From NCBI GenBank assembly GCA_012522165.1, contig JAAYKZ010000038.1, positions 1 through 22,546 of the forward strand: DNA of 22,546 bases. The letters run 5' to 3'. This document shows, one piece after another, positions 15,069-22,546 of this stretch (positions are counted from its first letter, which is position 1; the number at the start of each line of letters is the position of its first letter). The stretch is from Clostridiales bacterium. GTDB taxonomy: Bacteria > Bacillota > Clostridia > Caldicoprobacterales > UBA3941. Made by a program: the position numbers and the translations under genes. The notes beneath the pieces are model-generated. The model had not been told where the DNA came from and made no database searches. It saw only the letters and a program-made list of their open reading frames with translations.

Positions 15069-16319
15069 TTATGGCACTCTTTGAATATTAGCTCCCAGCT
15101 TGGCTAGCTTATCCTCAATCCTATGATAACCTCTATCTATATGATATATGTTGGATATCTCAGTTTCTCCCTTAGCTATTAGGCCAGCCAGTACTAATGC
15201 TGCACCCGCTCGTAGATCCGTAGCTTTAACACTAGTACCGGTAAGGTGGCTGACTCCTTCCACTATAGCGCTTCTCCCTTCAATTTTAATATTGCCTCCT
15301 AATCTTTTTAATTCATTCACATGCATAAACCTATTTTCAAACACTGTTTCGGTTATAATACTGGTACCTGGAGCCGTAGTTACCATAGCCATCATTTGAG
15401 CTTGCATGTCAGTAGGAAAACCAGGATAGGGCAGTGTCTTTATATCTATGGGCCTTATTACATCCGGTCCAATAACCCTTATGCCTTCGCCTTCCTCTAT
15501 GATTATAGCCCCAGCTTCCTTTAGCTTGGCTTCAATGGGCTTTAAATGGTCTATTAATACATTCTCTAATAGCACGTTGCCCTTTGTCATAGCAGCAGCC
15601 ACCATAAAGGTACCTGCTTCAATCCTATCAGGAATTACTGTATGAGTTGCACCATGCAACCTATCCACACCTTCTATCCTAATGGTACCAGTACCAGCAC
15701 CCCTAACATTTCCCCCCATAGCGTTTATAAAGTTGGACAGATCTACGATCTCTGGTTCTTCGGCAGCATTTTCTATAATGGTCTGTCCTTGGGCTAAGGC
15801 TGCTGCCATCATTATATTCTCAGTTGCACCAACACTGGGAAAATCCAGGTATATCTTACTGCCTTTCAATTTATCAGCTTTAGCCTCTATATACCCATAA
15901 CCTAAGGTAATGTCAGCTCCCAGTGCCGAAAAACCTTTTAGATGTAAGTCAATGGGGCGACTGCCAATGGCACAGCCCCCCGGAAGGGATATTCTAACAT
16001 ACCCATGGCGGGCTAATAAAGGGCCCATAACTAGAAAAGAAGCCCTCATCTTCCTGGTTAGCTCATAGGGGGCTTCACCCTTATAAGTATTGTTATTGTT
16101 TATGATAAGAGTATTATTGCGAATCTTTACTTTAGAACCAAAGCATTCAAGAACCTGACAGGCTACATATACATCCTTTAGTAGTGGCACATCCTCCAAT
16201 ATACACATCTCTTCAGTCAATAGGGAAGCTGCCATAATAGGTAAAACGGAATTCTTAGCACCGTCAATTTTTACCTTTCCAATCAAAGGCGGGCTTTGGC
16301 TAACTATAAACTTTGACAC
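15069..16319 (-). CDS. murA: UDP-N-acetylglucosamine 1-carboxyvinyltransferase MurA
   Basis: MurA transfers enolpyruvate from PEP to UDP-GlcNAc, the first committed step of peptidoglycan synthesis, in the cytoplasm. The start is GTG at 16319, with GAGGTG 7 bases before it, giving 416 residues. With this start K22 and N23 (DGAKNSVLP) fall at the E. coli positions, and the PEP-binding, fosfomycin-target Cys is C116 in LPGGCAIGSRPIDLHL. The rest of the two-domain fold is complete (TERKMRAS-type R region, EAGTFMVAAAMT, YPGFPTDMQAQ, FENRFMHVNELKRLG). An ATG at 16334 is in frame but overlaps the ribosome site. It follows ywmB by 52 bp, as B. subtilis murAA does, and precedes spoIID, although a 530-bp insertion-like gap now separates them. 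Confidence 0.97.
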   Translation of the reverse strand: MSKFIVSQSPPLIGKVKIDGAKNSVLPIMAASLLTEEMCILEDVPLLKDVYVACQVLECFGSKVKIRNNTLIINNNNTYKGEAPYELTRKMRASFLVMGPLLARHGYVRISLPGGCAIGSRPIDLHLKGFSALGADITLGYGYIEAKADKLKGSKIYLDFPSVGATENIMMAAALAQGQTIIENAAEEPEIVDLSNFINAMGGNVRGAGTGTIRIEGVDRLHGATHTVIPDRIEAGTFMVAAAMTKGNVLLENVLIDHLKPIEAKLKEAGAIIIEEGEGIRVIGPDVIRPIDIKTLPYPGFPTDMQAQMMAMVTTAPGTSIITETVFENRFMHVNELKRLGGNIKIEGRSAIVEGVSHLTGTSVKATDLRAGAALVLAGLIAKGETEISNIYHIDRGYHRIEDKLAKLGANIQRVP

Positions 16320-16371
16320 ATTTATACACCTCATGTCTTATGATTTTACTTTGATTTTTGCTTATACTATA

Positions 16372-17124
16372 TCAATATTCTATGGTTATAATGGGAGTAC
16401 CTGCCCAAATGTAAGTTTTTGCTTCATATGCATTGTATCTGGAAGCTATTTGGAAATTAATATTACCTATTGGCGCTACATCTAAAATATAGGAATAGCC
16501 AGCTATACTTATAAGTCTCTCATCTTCCATAGTCTGAGTAACTTGACCATCTATTTTTCTTACTAAACTATTGATGATAGATTTCCTTTCTTTGCTATCC
16601 AGTCTCCCATCAAAGGTTCCTGCAAGAGTAGCTGAGATGCGGGGAAGTGCCTTTATACTGTGGAAATAGTCTTCAATTTTATCTATAAGTTCCTGGGTGC
16701 CTACAAAATGCTGATCGTTATATATATTGATAACTATATGAGTTTTCTCACTATTCATTATAATTATATCATACTTTAGGCCTTTTTGATCCCCTGTCCT
16801 TATTTTTACCTGCTTTTGATGATTGTCGTAATTAGTAGTTATTTCTCTATTATCCTCTAAATTAAGAAAATCACATAACACTAATCCTATATTTTTAAGA
16901 TCATCAAAGGTTTTATTACCAGTCTCTATTACTGCCCATGCATTAATATGGGTCTGTGCCCATTGACATCCTAAATCTTTAAACAACTCATCTATTTTCA
17001 CTTTTTTATGACTTGCTGCTAATGCTCCGTTTCTATAATTTAAGTTACCAATTAATAAATAAAGACAAAAGCACAAAAATATAGTTATAATACCAAATAA
17101 CCAAGGCCTTTTGTTTTTAATCAT
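16372..17124 (-). CDS. ywmB: YwmB-family protein (TATA-box-binding-like fold, unknown function)
   Basis: YwmB-family proteins are found in spore-forming Firmicutes and have no established function. From ATG 17124 (GGAG 9 bases before it) the product is 250 residues. It has a basic start MIKNKRP, a membrane anchor or signal segment at about 8-27 (WLFGIITIFLCFCLYLLIGNL), then a soluble region expected outside the membrane. Sequence features such as KVKIRTGDQKGLKYDIIIMNSE, FDGRLDSKERKSIINSLVRKID and NINFQIASRYNAYEAKTYIWAGTPIITIEY fit the family, though the call leans on position: it directly precedes murA and spoIID, as in B. subtilis. The frame opens at a TTG at 17142, which has no ribosome site. 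It is divergent from the DUF134 gene and no clear promoter was found. Confidence 0.78.
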   Translation of the reverse strand: MIKNKRPWLFGIITIFLCFCLYLLIGNLNYRNGALAASHKKVKIDELFKDLGCQWAQTHINAWAVIETGNKTFDDLKNIGLVLCDFLNLEDNREITTNYDNHQKQVKIRTGDQKGLKYDIIIMNSEKTHIVINIYNDQHFVGTQELIDKIEDYFHSIKALPRISATLAGTFDGRLDSKERKSIINSLVRKIDGQVTQTMEDERLISIAGYSYILDVAPIGNINFQIASRYNAYEAKTYIWAGTPIITIEY

Positions 17125-17229
17125 CCCCATCAGCTCCAACAAAATTATCCTCTTATTTGGATTATTGCCGGATAAAAATTATTCTATACCCACTTAAAAT
17201 CATGAAATAAGTTAAGAAATTAACAATTA

Positions 17230-17258
17230 TTGTATCTATAAATGGATGGTGATAGAAT
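17230..17258 (+). promoter_or_regulatory. Candidate SigA promoter of the DUF134 gene
   Basis: TTGTAT (17230-17235) and TAGAAT (17253-17258) are 17 bp apart. The start site near 17265 would leave a leader of about 17 bases containing the AAAGGAGTG ribosome site. Confidence 0.5.
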
Positions 17259-17281
17259 ACTTATTAAAGGAGTGAGCACCT

Positions 17282-17773
17282 ATGTCAAGAGCCAGAAAAA
17301 AGCGTAGAGTTCGATTTCTTCCAAAAATCAGGTACTTCGTACCCTATAAAGTCCCTGAGAACCAGGTTAAAGAAAATATATTAAAAATTGAAGAATTAGA
17401 GGCCCTACGCCTTAGAGATATTGAAGGTTTGGATCAGGAAAGCTGTGCTATAAAGATGAACATTTCCCGCCAAACTTATCAGAGAGTTCTAGCTGAAGCT
17501 AGAAAAAAGATTGTTGACAGCCTGGTCAATGGAAAGGCTATACGCATTGAGGGCGGTAATTTTGACGTGCATATTGGAAGGGTTAAATGTTTAGATTGTA
17601 ATAATAGCTGGTATGAAAGCTATGATAATTTTATAAAGATTGGCAGGGGCCAATTTATTTGTCCTCATTGTCAATCCCATGATATTATATGCCTAGATAA
17701 AAAGGGCTATAAATACTGTAAAAACCGAAAATGTAGAATGTGTTGTCAAAAACATAACCAAGTTACAAACTAA
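17282..17773 (+). CDS. DUF134/UPF0251 DNA-binding-like protein with C-terminal zinc-ribbon region
   Basis: DUF134 proteins are predicted regulators with a sigma-70 region 4-like helix-turn-helix; their targets are not established. The 163-residue protein has the family core at about 1-98 (KIRYFVPYKVPE, EELEALRLRDIEGLDQESCAIKMNISRQTYQRVLAEARKKIVDSL), with the HTH at about 47-80. A cysteine-rich tail follows: C103-x2-C106 and C127-x2-C130 form a zinc-ribbon-like pair, then C137, C146, C151, C154 and C155. Family members without this tail are about 100 residues, so the second half is an added metal-binding module. AAAGGAGTG precedes the ATG. It is a single plus-strand gene between divergent ywmB and the convergent V-ATPase operon, and shares a terminator with the latter. 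Confidence 0.85.
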   Translation: MSRARKKRRVRFLPKIRYFVPYKVPENQVKENILKIEELEALRLRDIEGLDQESCAIKMNISRQTYQRVLAEARKKIVDSLVNGKAIRIEGGNFDVHIGRVKCLDCNNSWYESYDNFIKIGRGQFICPHCQSHDIICLDKKGYKYCKNRKCRMCCQKHNQVTN

Positions 17774-17790
17774 ATATGTTATAAAATAAA

Positions 17791-17814
17791 AAAGCTCGGA
17801 TTAACCCGAGCTTT
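17791..17814. terminator. Shared terminator for the DUF134 gene and the V-ATPase operon
   Basis: AAAGCTCGG / CCGAGCTTT form a 9-bp stem with a 6-base loop. On the minus strand it runs into TTTTTTATTTT, a strong tract; on the plus strand the tail is weaker (CTATATTTCTC). The minus-strand 5' arm encodes the last residues of the V-ATPase D gene and its stop codon lies in the loop. Confidence 0.85.
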
Positions 17815-18454
17815 CTATATTTCTCTCTTCTATCATATCCTTAACCTTCATAAGCCGTGTGCGGCTAGCCCTTTCATTTTCATCCATTTTCATGGTTATA
17901 TATTTAATGGTATCTTCCATCTGAGGAATCATAATGTGTTCCAGGGCATTGACCCTGCGTCTGGTCTTTTCTATCTCATCGGCTAACATCTGGCAGGTTT
18001 TTTCTATCTCTGCCAGCTCCAGCATTCGAGGTAAGATATCTGATAGAGTAGCAATAGCTCCATCCAATTCGCCAGAAGTTGAGGCGAATCCATAAGGATA
18101 AGGGGATAAGCCTTCCTGGCTCTTCTCCTCATAGTCGATTTTTGGAACATCTACACTCATAACATTTTGCTTCGAAATCTTAAGCTCCACCTGACGAGTA
18201 GGGTACATTACCGCTTCCTCTAACACCTCAGTGGACATGACTGCTCTGGCCATCAAAAAATCTCCCAAGGCCTGATTAAGCTCCTTCTCTACCTGCTCCC
18301 TCAGCTCCTTATTTCTTCTGACCAGTTCAATAAACCGCCTTATCATCTCATCCCGTTTATCCTTAAGAAGCTTATGCCCCCGAACAGCTATAGCTAATCG
18401 CTTTTTTAGGCGGGTAAGCTCCATACGGGTGGGGTTGACTCTCATAACAGCCAT
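17801..18454 (-). CDS. atpD: V-type ATP synthase subunit D
   Basis: Subunit D is the coiled-coil central shaft that links the catalytic A3B3 head to the membrane rotor. The 217-residue length is normal. The N-terminal VNPTRMELTRLKKRLAIAVRGHKLLKDKRDEMIRRF helix is the family signature, and a second long helix near the C-terminus (about 150-205, with RRRVNALEHIMIPQMEDTIKYI) pairs with it. It begins 2 bp after the B gene stop. Its last codons form part of the operon terminator. The gene order C-F-A-B-D matches V-type operons of Clostridia, where I, K and E would lie upstream, outside the window. Confidence 0.96.
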   Translation of the reverse strand: MAVMRVNPTRMELTRLKKRLAIAVRGHKLLKDKRDEMIRRFIELVRRNKELREQVEKELNQALGDFLMARAVMSTEVLEEAVMYPTRQVELKISKQNVMSVDVPKIDYEEKSQEGLSPYPYGFASTSGELDGAIATLSDILPRMLELAEIEKTCQMLADEIEKTRRRVNALEHIMIPQMEDTIKYITMKMDENERASRTRLMKVKDMIEERNIESSG

Positions 18455-18456
18455 GC

Positions 18457-19848
18457 CTATTCATTCCCTTCTTGACTTTCAGGCAGATATTTATCTATAT
18501 ATTCATCCCTGATACGCCTTAACTCTGCTCTTGGCAAGATGGTTAATAGATCCCATCCCAAGTCTAAAGTTTCCTCTATGGAACGGTTAGTATCGTATCC
18601 TTGGGAAACATATCGCTTTTCGAACTCATCAGCAAACTGAGCGTATAGTTTATCTACATCGCTTAGGGCTGCGTCCCCAAGAATTGCCGCAAGTTCCTTA
18701 GCTTCTTTACCTCTGGCATAAGCAGCAAATAGCTGGTTCATGGTATCTGCATGATCTTCTCGAGTTTTACCTTCACCTATTCCCTTATCCTTTAACCTGG
18801 ACAGGGAGGGAAGTACATCTATGGGTGGCGCAATTCCTCTTCCATGAAGCTCCCTGCTTAGTATAATCTGGCCTTCGGTAATATATCCTGTCAGATCAGG
18901 AATCGGATGGGTCTTGTCATCCTCGGGCATGGTAAGTATGGGAATCTGGGTGATGGAACCTTCCTTACCCCTGATCCTGCCAGCTCTTTCATACATGGTA
19001 GCAAGGTCAGTGTACATATAGCCAGGATAGCCACGGCGTCCTGGAACTTCCTTACGGGCTGCAGATATTTCCCTTAGAGCCTCAGCATAGTTGGTTATAT
19101 CCGTTAAGATAACAAGTACATGCATTCCTAAATCAAAGGCCAAATATTCTGCAGCTGTAAGAGCCATACGTGGGGTAGCAATACGCTCAATAGCTGGATC
19201 GTTGGCAAGATTCATAAATAATACAGTACGTTCAATGGCTCCTGTTCTTCTAAAGTCTGAAATAAAGAAATCTGCCTCTTCGAAGGTAATACCTATAGCT
19301 GCAAATACTACAGCAAAGTTACTTTCTTGGTCACCTAATACCTTGGCTTGACGGGCAATTTGGGCCGCTAATTGGGCATGGGGTAGTCCTGAACCGGAAA
19401 ACACCGGTAGTTTTTGCCCACGAACCAGGGTATTGAGTCCATCTATTGCAGATATACCTGTCTGAATAAACTCTGATGGATAGTCCCTAGATGCTGGATT
19501 TATAGGTTCGCCTTCTATATCCAATCTCTTTTCAGCAATGATATTAGGACCTCCGTCTATGGGCCGTCCCATTCCATCAAATACCCGCCCTAGTATATCT
19601 GGGGATACGGCCAGCTCTATGCTTCTGCCTAAAAACCTGGCCTTACTGGTGGATATCTGCAGGCCCTGGGTTCCTTCAAACAGCTGAACTACCGCCTTAT
19701 CACCATCCACCTCCAGGACACGGCCCATTCGAATTTCTCCGTTTTGTTGCTCTATCTCTACCAGTTCGTAGTAGGTGGCACCCTCTACTCCTTCAACAAG
19801 GATTAAGGGACCTACAACCTCTGTAATAGATCTATATTCTTTAAGCAT
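18457..19848 (-). CDS. atpB: V-type ATP synthase subunit B
   Basis: Subunit B is the non-catalytic nucleotide-binding partner of A in the hexameric head. From ATG 19848 the product is 463 residues. The family segments are present: YRSITEVVGPLILVEGV (5-21), SPDILGRVFDGMGRPIDGG, the degenerate P-loop region SGSGLPHAQLAAQI (151-164), FMNLANDPAIERIATPRMALT, and GYPGYMYTDLATMYERAGR. The start was chosen because GGAGG is 8 bases before this ATG; the TTG at 19854 is only 2 bases from it. The gene overlaps the end of the A gene by 8 bp, and its ribosome site encodes the Gly-Gly near the A C-terminus, so the two are translationally coupled. Confidence 0.97.
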   Translation of the reverse strand: MLKEYRSITEVVGPLILVEGVEGATYYELVEIEQQNGEIRMGRVLEVDGDKAVVQLFEGTQGLQISTSKARFLGRSIELAVSPDILGRVFDGMGRPIDGGPNIIAEKRLDIEGEPINPASRDYPSEFIQTGISAIDGLNTLVRGQKLPVFSGSGLPHAQLAAQIARQAKVLGDQESNFAVVFAAIGITFEEADFFISDFRRTGAIERTVLFMNLANDPAIERIATPRMALTAAEYLAFDLGMHVLVILTDITNYAEALREISAARKEVPGRRGYPGYMYTDLATMYERAGRIRGKEGSITQIPILTMPEDDKTHPIPDLTGYITEGQIILSRELHGRGIAPPIDVLPSLSRLKDKGIGEGKTREDHADTMNQLFAAYARGKEAKELAAILGDAALSDVDKLYAQFADEFEKRYVSQGYDTNRSIEETLDLGWDLLTILPRAELRRIRDEYIDKYLPESQEGNE

Positions 19849-21613
19849 ATTCAAATCCTCCCTCTGATATCAGGGATGACATCTGTTCCCGCAATTCTTT
19901 TAGGATCTCATCCAGCTCATCTATCTCTTCTTCAGAAATATATTTAGCACGGCCTATTCTCTCTCTGACGGGCAGGTTAATAATCTGGCTAAATTCCGCA
20001 CCAGAGTCCAATGCCCTTTGACCTAGATGATGGAACTCCAATATAAGCTTTAACATCTTGAACTGCTTTTGCAGGGATGTATAGGTATCTACTTCATGGA
20101 AAGCATTCTGGTGGAGGTAATCCTCCCTTATGGACCTGGCGGTTTCAAGTATAAGCCTGTCCTTCAAGGAGAGGGCATCAATACCTACCAGTCTTACAAT
20201 CTCTTCTAATTCCGCTTCCTCATGAAGCAGCCTCATGGCTTCATCCCGTAGCTGATTCCACTCCTCAGAAACTTCATCCTTCATCCACTGGCTCAGCCTA
20301 TCAAGATATAGGGAATAACTCTCTAGCCAATTGATAGCTGGAAAATGCCTTCTATAGGCTAGCTGATCGTCCAGCCTCCAAAAGACCTTGACTATTCGGA
20401 GGGTGGCCTGGGTAACGGGCTCAGAAATATCTCCTCCTGGAGGCGAAACGGCACCAATAGCGCTAATGGCTCCTTCTCTTTCATCAGAGCCTAAGCATAT
20501 TACCCTACCTGCCCTCTCATAGAACTCCGCTAATCGGGAGCTAAGATATGCAGGATATCCTTCCTCTCCAGGCATTTCCTCCAAACGGCCAGACATTTCA
20601 CGAAGAGCCTCGGCCCATCGGGATGTTGAATCCGCCATAATAGCTACGCTGTAGCCCATATCTCTAAAATACTCCGCTATGGTGATGCCTGTATATATGG
20701 AAGCCTCACGGGCAGCAACAGGCATGTCGGAAGTATTGGCAATTAACACTACCCGTTCCATCAAGGGGCGCCCGGACTCAGGATCCACCAGTTCAGGGAA
20801 CTCCATCAAAACATCAGTCATCTCATTGCCCCGTTCACCACAACCAACATATACCACTATATCCGCATCAGCCCATTTGGCCAGCTGATGCTGTACTACA
20901 GTTTTACCGCTGCCAAAAGGCCCTGGAATAGCAGCGACTCCACCCTTGGCTACAGGGAAGAAGGTGTCTATTACCCTTTGTCCAGTTAACAAGGGTACAT
21001 TAGGAGGTAATTTTTCCTTGTATTTTCTACCTATACGAACAGGGGTCTTTTGCATCATGGATATTTCTACTACCTGCCCTTGGGCATTCTTTATACCAGC
21101 AATGGGCTGAACAATATTGGCCATGCCCTCATGTATCCATTCAACGGTCCCTTCTACTCCTTGAGGGACCATGATTCTATGTTCTACAGCAGGGGTTTCT
21201 TGAACCGTTCCTATTATATCCCCGGGGACTACTGTATCCCCTTCCTTGACCCTAGGGACAAAATCCCACAGCTTTTCATGATCCAAGGATGGAACCTCTA
21301 CACCCCTTTCAATTCGATCCCCAATTTTTTCACGAATAGAGGTTAGGGGCCGCTGAATTCCATCAAATATGGACTGTATAAGACCTGGACCTAGTTCTAC
21401 GCTTAAAGGTTCACCGGTAGACTCTACCGGCTCCCCCGGTCCCATGCCAGCAGTTTCTTCATAAACCTGAATGGACGCCTTGTCACCACGAAGTTCTATA
21501 ACCTCGCCAATGAGTCGCCTGTGCCCAACACGCACCACGTCAAACATCTTGGCGTTGGCCATCCCTTCAGCGATAACAAGGGGGCCTGATACTTTCACGA
21601 TCCTTCCTTGCAT
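19841..21613 (-). CDS. atpA: V-type ATP synthase subunit A (catalytic)
   Basis: Subunit A hydrolyses or makes ATP in the V1 head. The 590-residue length is typical. Seen in order: the N-terminal barrel GRIVKVSGPLVIAEGM; the V-type-specific insertion (about 110-200; DFVPRVKEGDTVVPGDIIG, the feature that distinguishes A from F-ATPase beta); the P-loop PGPFGSGKTVV at 230-240 with K237; the catalytic Glu E260 in GCGERGNEM; ADSTSRWAEALREMSGRLEEMPGEEGYPAYL; and a helical C-terminal domain. AGAGGG lies 10 bases before the ATG. A 112-bp gap separates it from F, unlike the overlaps elsewhere in the operon. The enzyme may work as a synthase or as an ion pump; the direction and the ion (H+ or Na+) cannot be told from these subunits. 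Confidence 0.98.
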   Translation of the reverse strand: MQGRIVKVSGPLVIAEGMANAKMFDVVRVGHRRLIGEVIELRGDKASIQVYEETAGMGPGEPVESTGEPLSVELGPGLIQSIFDGIQRPLTSIREKIGDRIERGVEVPSLDHEKLWDFVPRVKEGDTVVPGDIIGTVQETPAVEHRIMVPQGVEGTVEWIHEGMANIVQPIAGIKNAQGQVVEISMMQKTPVRIGRKYKEKLPPNVPLLTGQRVIDTFFPVAKGGVAAIPGPFGSGKTVVQHQLAKWADADIVVYVGCGERGNEMTDVLMEFPELVDPESGRPLMERVVLIANTSDMPVAAREASIYTGITIAEYFRDMGYSVAIMADSTSRWAEALREMSGRLEEMPGEEGYPAYLSSRLAEFYERAGRVICLGSDEREGAISAIGAVSPPGGDISEPVTQATLRIVKVFWRLDDQLAYRRHFPAINWLESYSLYLDRLSQWMKDEVSEEWNQLRDEAMRLLHEEAELEEIVRLVGIDALSLKDRLILETARSIREDYLHQNAFHEVDTYTSLQKQFKMLKLILEFHHLGQRALDSGAEFSQIINLPVRERIGRAKYISEEEIDELDEILKELREQMSSLISEGGFEYA

Positions 21614-21662
21614 CGATTATCTACCCTCTTTCTATGAGTCGACTAAATCTCTATGCCTAACG

Positions 21663-21688
21663 ACTTTACTTTGTAACTTTACTTTGTA
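21663..21688. repeat. 13-bp tandem duplication in the F-A gap
   Basis: ACTTTACTTTGTA occurs twice in direct succession without mismatch, in the 112-bp space between the F and A genes. On the minus strand a weak promoter-like pair TTACAA-N17-TAGAGA overlaps its edge. It may be simple slippage. Confidence 0.75.
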
Positions 21689-21725
21689 TTAATCTTTATG
21701 ATTCTACTCTAGTTATGAGAATACC

Positions 21726-22052
21726 TTACTCATTTCCAAATAGGATGTCAGCTCCTATAGCCTTTTCTACACTTCTTTTAATCTCCTGTATCCCCAATCC
21801 TGTGCTTCCCTGATTACTAGGGATAAGTATAATAGCAGGGAAAGGAACGCTCTTGTACCTGTCCACAGTTTCTTGGATTTCTTTAGCCACTGGCTCTGTT
21901 ACAAATATGACTGCATAGTTTTCATTGGCCATCTGGTTGATAAGCCTGGAAGCTTGTTCAGGTTGGGTAACAGGAAAAACAGATAGGCCCAAGGCTTTAA
22001 AGCCCAATATGGAATCCCTGTCTCCTACTACTCCTATCTTATACATAAACAT
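21726..22052 (-). CDS. atpF: V-type ATP synthase subunit F
   Basis: Subunit F binds the D shaft and helps couple rotation to catalysis. From ATG 22052 the product is 108 residues, with the small alpha/beta fold of the family: YKIGVVGDRDSILGFKALGLSVFPV at the start, NYAVIFVTEPVAKEI in the middle, and PAIILIPSNQGSTGLGIQEIKRSVEKAIGADI near the end. GAAAGG lies 7 bases before this ATG, within the C gene, which it overlaps by 14 bp. A GTG at 22055 and an ATG at 22046 are alternative starts. Some annotations call this subunit NtpG. Confidence 0.94.
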   Translation of the reverse strand: MFMYKIGVVGDRDSILGFKALGLSVFPVTQPEQASRLINQMANENYAVIFVTEPVAKEIQETVDRYKSVPFPAIILIPSNQGSTGLGIQEIKRSVEKAIGADILFGNE

Positions 22053-22546
22053 CACGCAACCTTTCCCGTATAGTTTGGGAAGGTAGGTTGTTGATCTTTC
22101 CTTCCATAATTATTCGGATGATCCTAATCTCGTTTTCTTTGGCCAATAGATAGCCAATAACGGGCTCTATGCCAAGGGGGTTCCACCTTGAGGCCTTTAC
22201 AAAGCTTAATAAAAAATCATCCATCAGTCGCTCATATGTAGATAAGGATCCTGTATTAAGAAAGGCTTCTACACCTTGTTTTACAACCCGACTATATTTC
22301 TTTGATGTTAACATATCTACAATATGCTCAACTGGCTCCTTCATTATGTCAAAGAAGAAGTCTTCACCTAGCTCACTGCCAGGCAATAGCAGATCTTTTA
22401 AGAATTCGAAAGACTCATCTATCTTTCTTACCCTTAAAAAAGTTCTAATATTAATCAGGTCAGCCTGCATAGTGAAATATTCAAAAACAAAGTCATTTTT
22501 CTTTTTTGTGCAAACATCAAATATATGTTTATACATTGCCTTATCC
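22039..22546 (-). CDS. atpC: V-type ATP synthase subunit C (3' part; 5' end lies outside the window)
   Basis: Subunit C (d-type) is the funnel that joins the central shaft to the membrane c-ring. The frame is open to the window edge and reads DKAMYKHIFD before the first internal ATG at 22536, so that ATG is not the true start. About 168 of the usual 330-350 residues are present. Visible family features are QADLINIRTFLRVRKID, in which helix-rich C/d proteins carry the conserved NIRTF, and the C-terminal GIEPVIGYLLAKENEIRIIRIIMEGKINNLPSQTIRERLRDVYV. Its end overlaps the F gene start by 14 bp, typical of V-ATPase operons. Confidence 0.94.
   Translation of the reverse strand, partial: DKAMYKHIFDVCTKKKNDFVFEYFTMQADLINIRTFLRVRKIDESFEFLKDLLLPGSELGEDFFFDIMKEPVEHIVDMLTSKKYSRVVKQGVEAFLNTGSLSTYERLMDDFLLSFVKASRWNPLGIEPVIGYLLAKENEIRIIRIIMEGKINNLPSQTIRERLRDVYV

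Noticed and set aside
1..22546. CRISPR array, insertion sequence, tRNA or rRNA genes, riboswitch
   Set aside because: No regularly spaced repeats, transposase reading frames, tRNA-like cloverleaf or rRNA sequence, and no recognisable riboswitch core were seen by eye on either strand.

Overview
The window looks like chromosomal core DNA of an endospore-forming, flagellated anaerobe of the class Clostridia (Firmicutes). The grounds are the AT-rich composition, strong GGAGG-type ribosome binding sites, a sporulation gene set (spoVG, spoIIID, spoIIQ-like, spoIID), a Gram-positive PurR, and an operon for a V-type rather than F-type ATPase. Genus cannot be resolved from sequence alone. Almost all genes are on the minus strand; only a TtcA-like PP-loop gene, a DUF134 gene and a decayed GIY-YIG-like gene are on the plus strand.

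Layout by coordinate. 1-6541 (minus): purR, spoVG, glmU, prs, pth and the 5' part of mfd. This is the Bacillus subtilis purR-yabJ-spoVG-glmU-prs-ctc-pth-fin-mfd cluster without yabJ, ctc and fin. glmU, prs, pth and mfd are packed within 20 bp of each other (glmU and prs overlap) and form one transcription unit. 6663-8927: a PHP-domain metallohydrolase (minus) and a divergent TtcA-like gene (plus). 8924-12405 (minus): spoIIID, then mbl-flhO-flhP-fabZ behind a near-consensus SigA promoter. 12485-17124 (minus): ywmB-murA-spoIID-spoIIQ-like, with a 530-bp AT-rich gap between spoID-direction gene spoIID and murA that holds a broken plus-strand gene. 17230-17773: DUF134/zinc-ribbon gene (plus). 17791-22546 (minus): V-ATPase genes C (partial), F, A, B and D, closed by a terminator whose first arm lies in the end of the D gene.

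How the parts fit: GlmU and MurA act in early peptidoglycan synthesis, Mbl guides wall elongation, and SpoIID and the SpoIIQ-like LytM protein act in engulfment of the forespore. SpoIIID and SpoVG are sporulation-linked regulators. PurR and Prs connect purine control with PRPP supply. FlhO and FlhP are flagellar rod-type proteins, and FabZ serves fatty acid synthesis. The ywmB-to-fabZ order matches B. subtilis, where the neighbouring ATPase operon is F-type; here it is V-type.

The most unusual signal is in glmU. Its uridyltransferase domain departs from the family at the nucleotide loop (GxGT to GDDA), at a conserved Gln (to Cys) and at the Mg-binding Asp (to Asn), while its acetyltransferase domain is intact. 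Other points of note are a very good SigH promoter that fixes the TTG start of spoVG, a candidate SigF promoter ahead of the spoIIQ-like gene, an intact LytM zinc site in that protein, and the GIY-YIG-like pseudogene.
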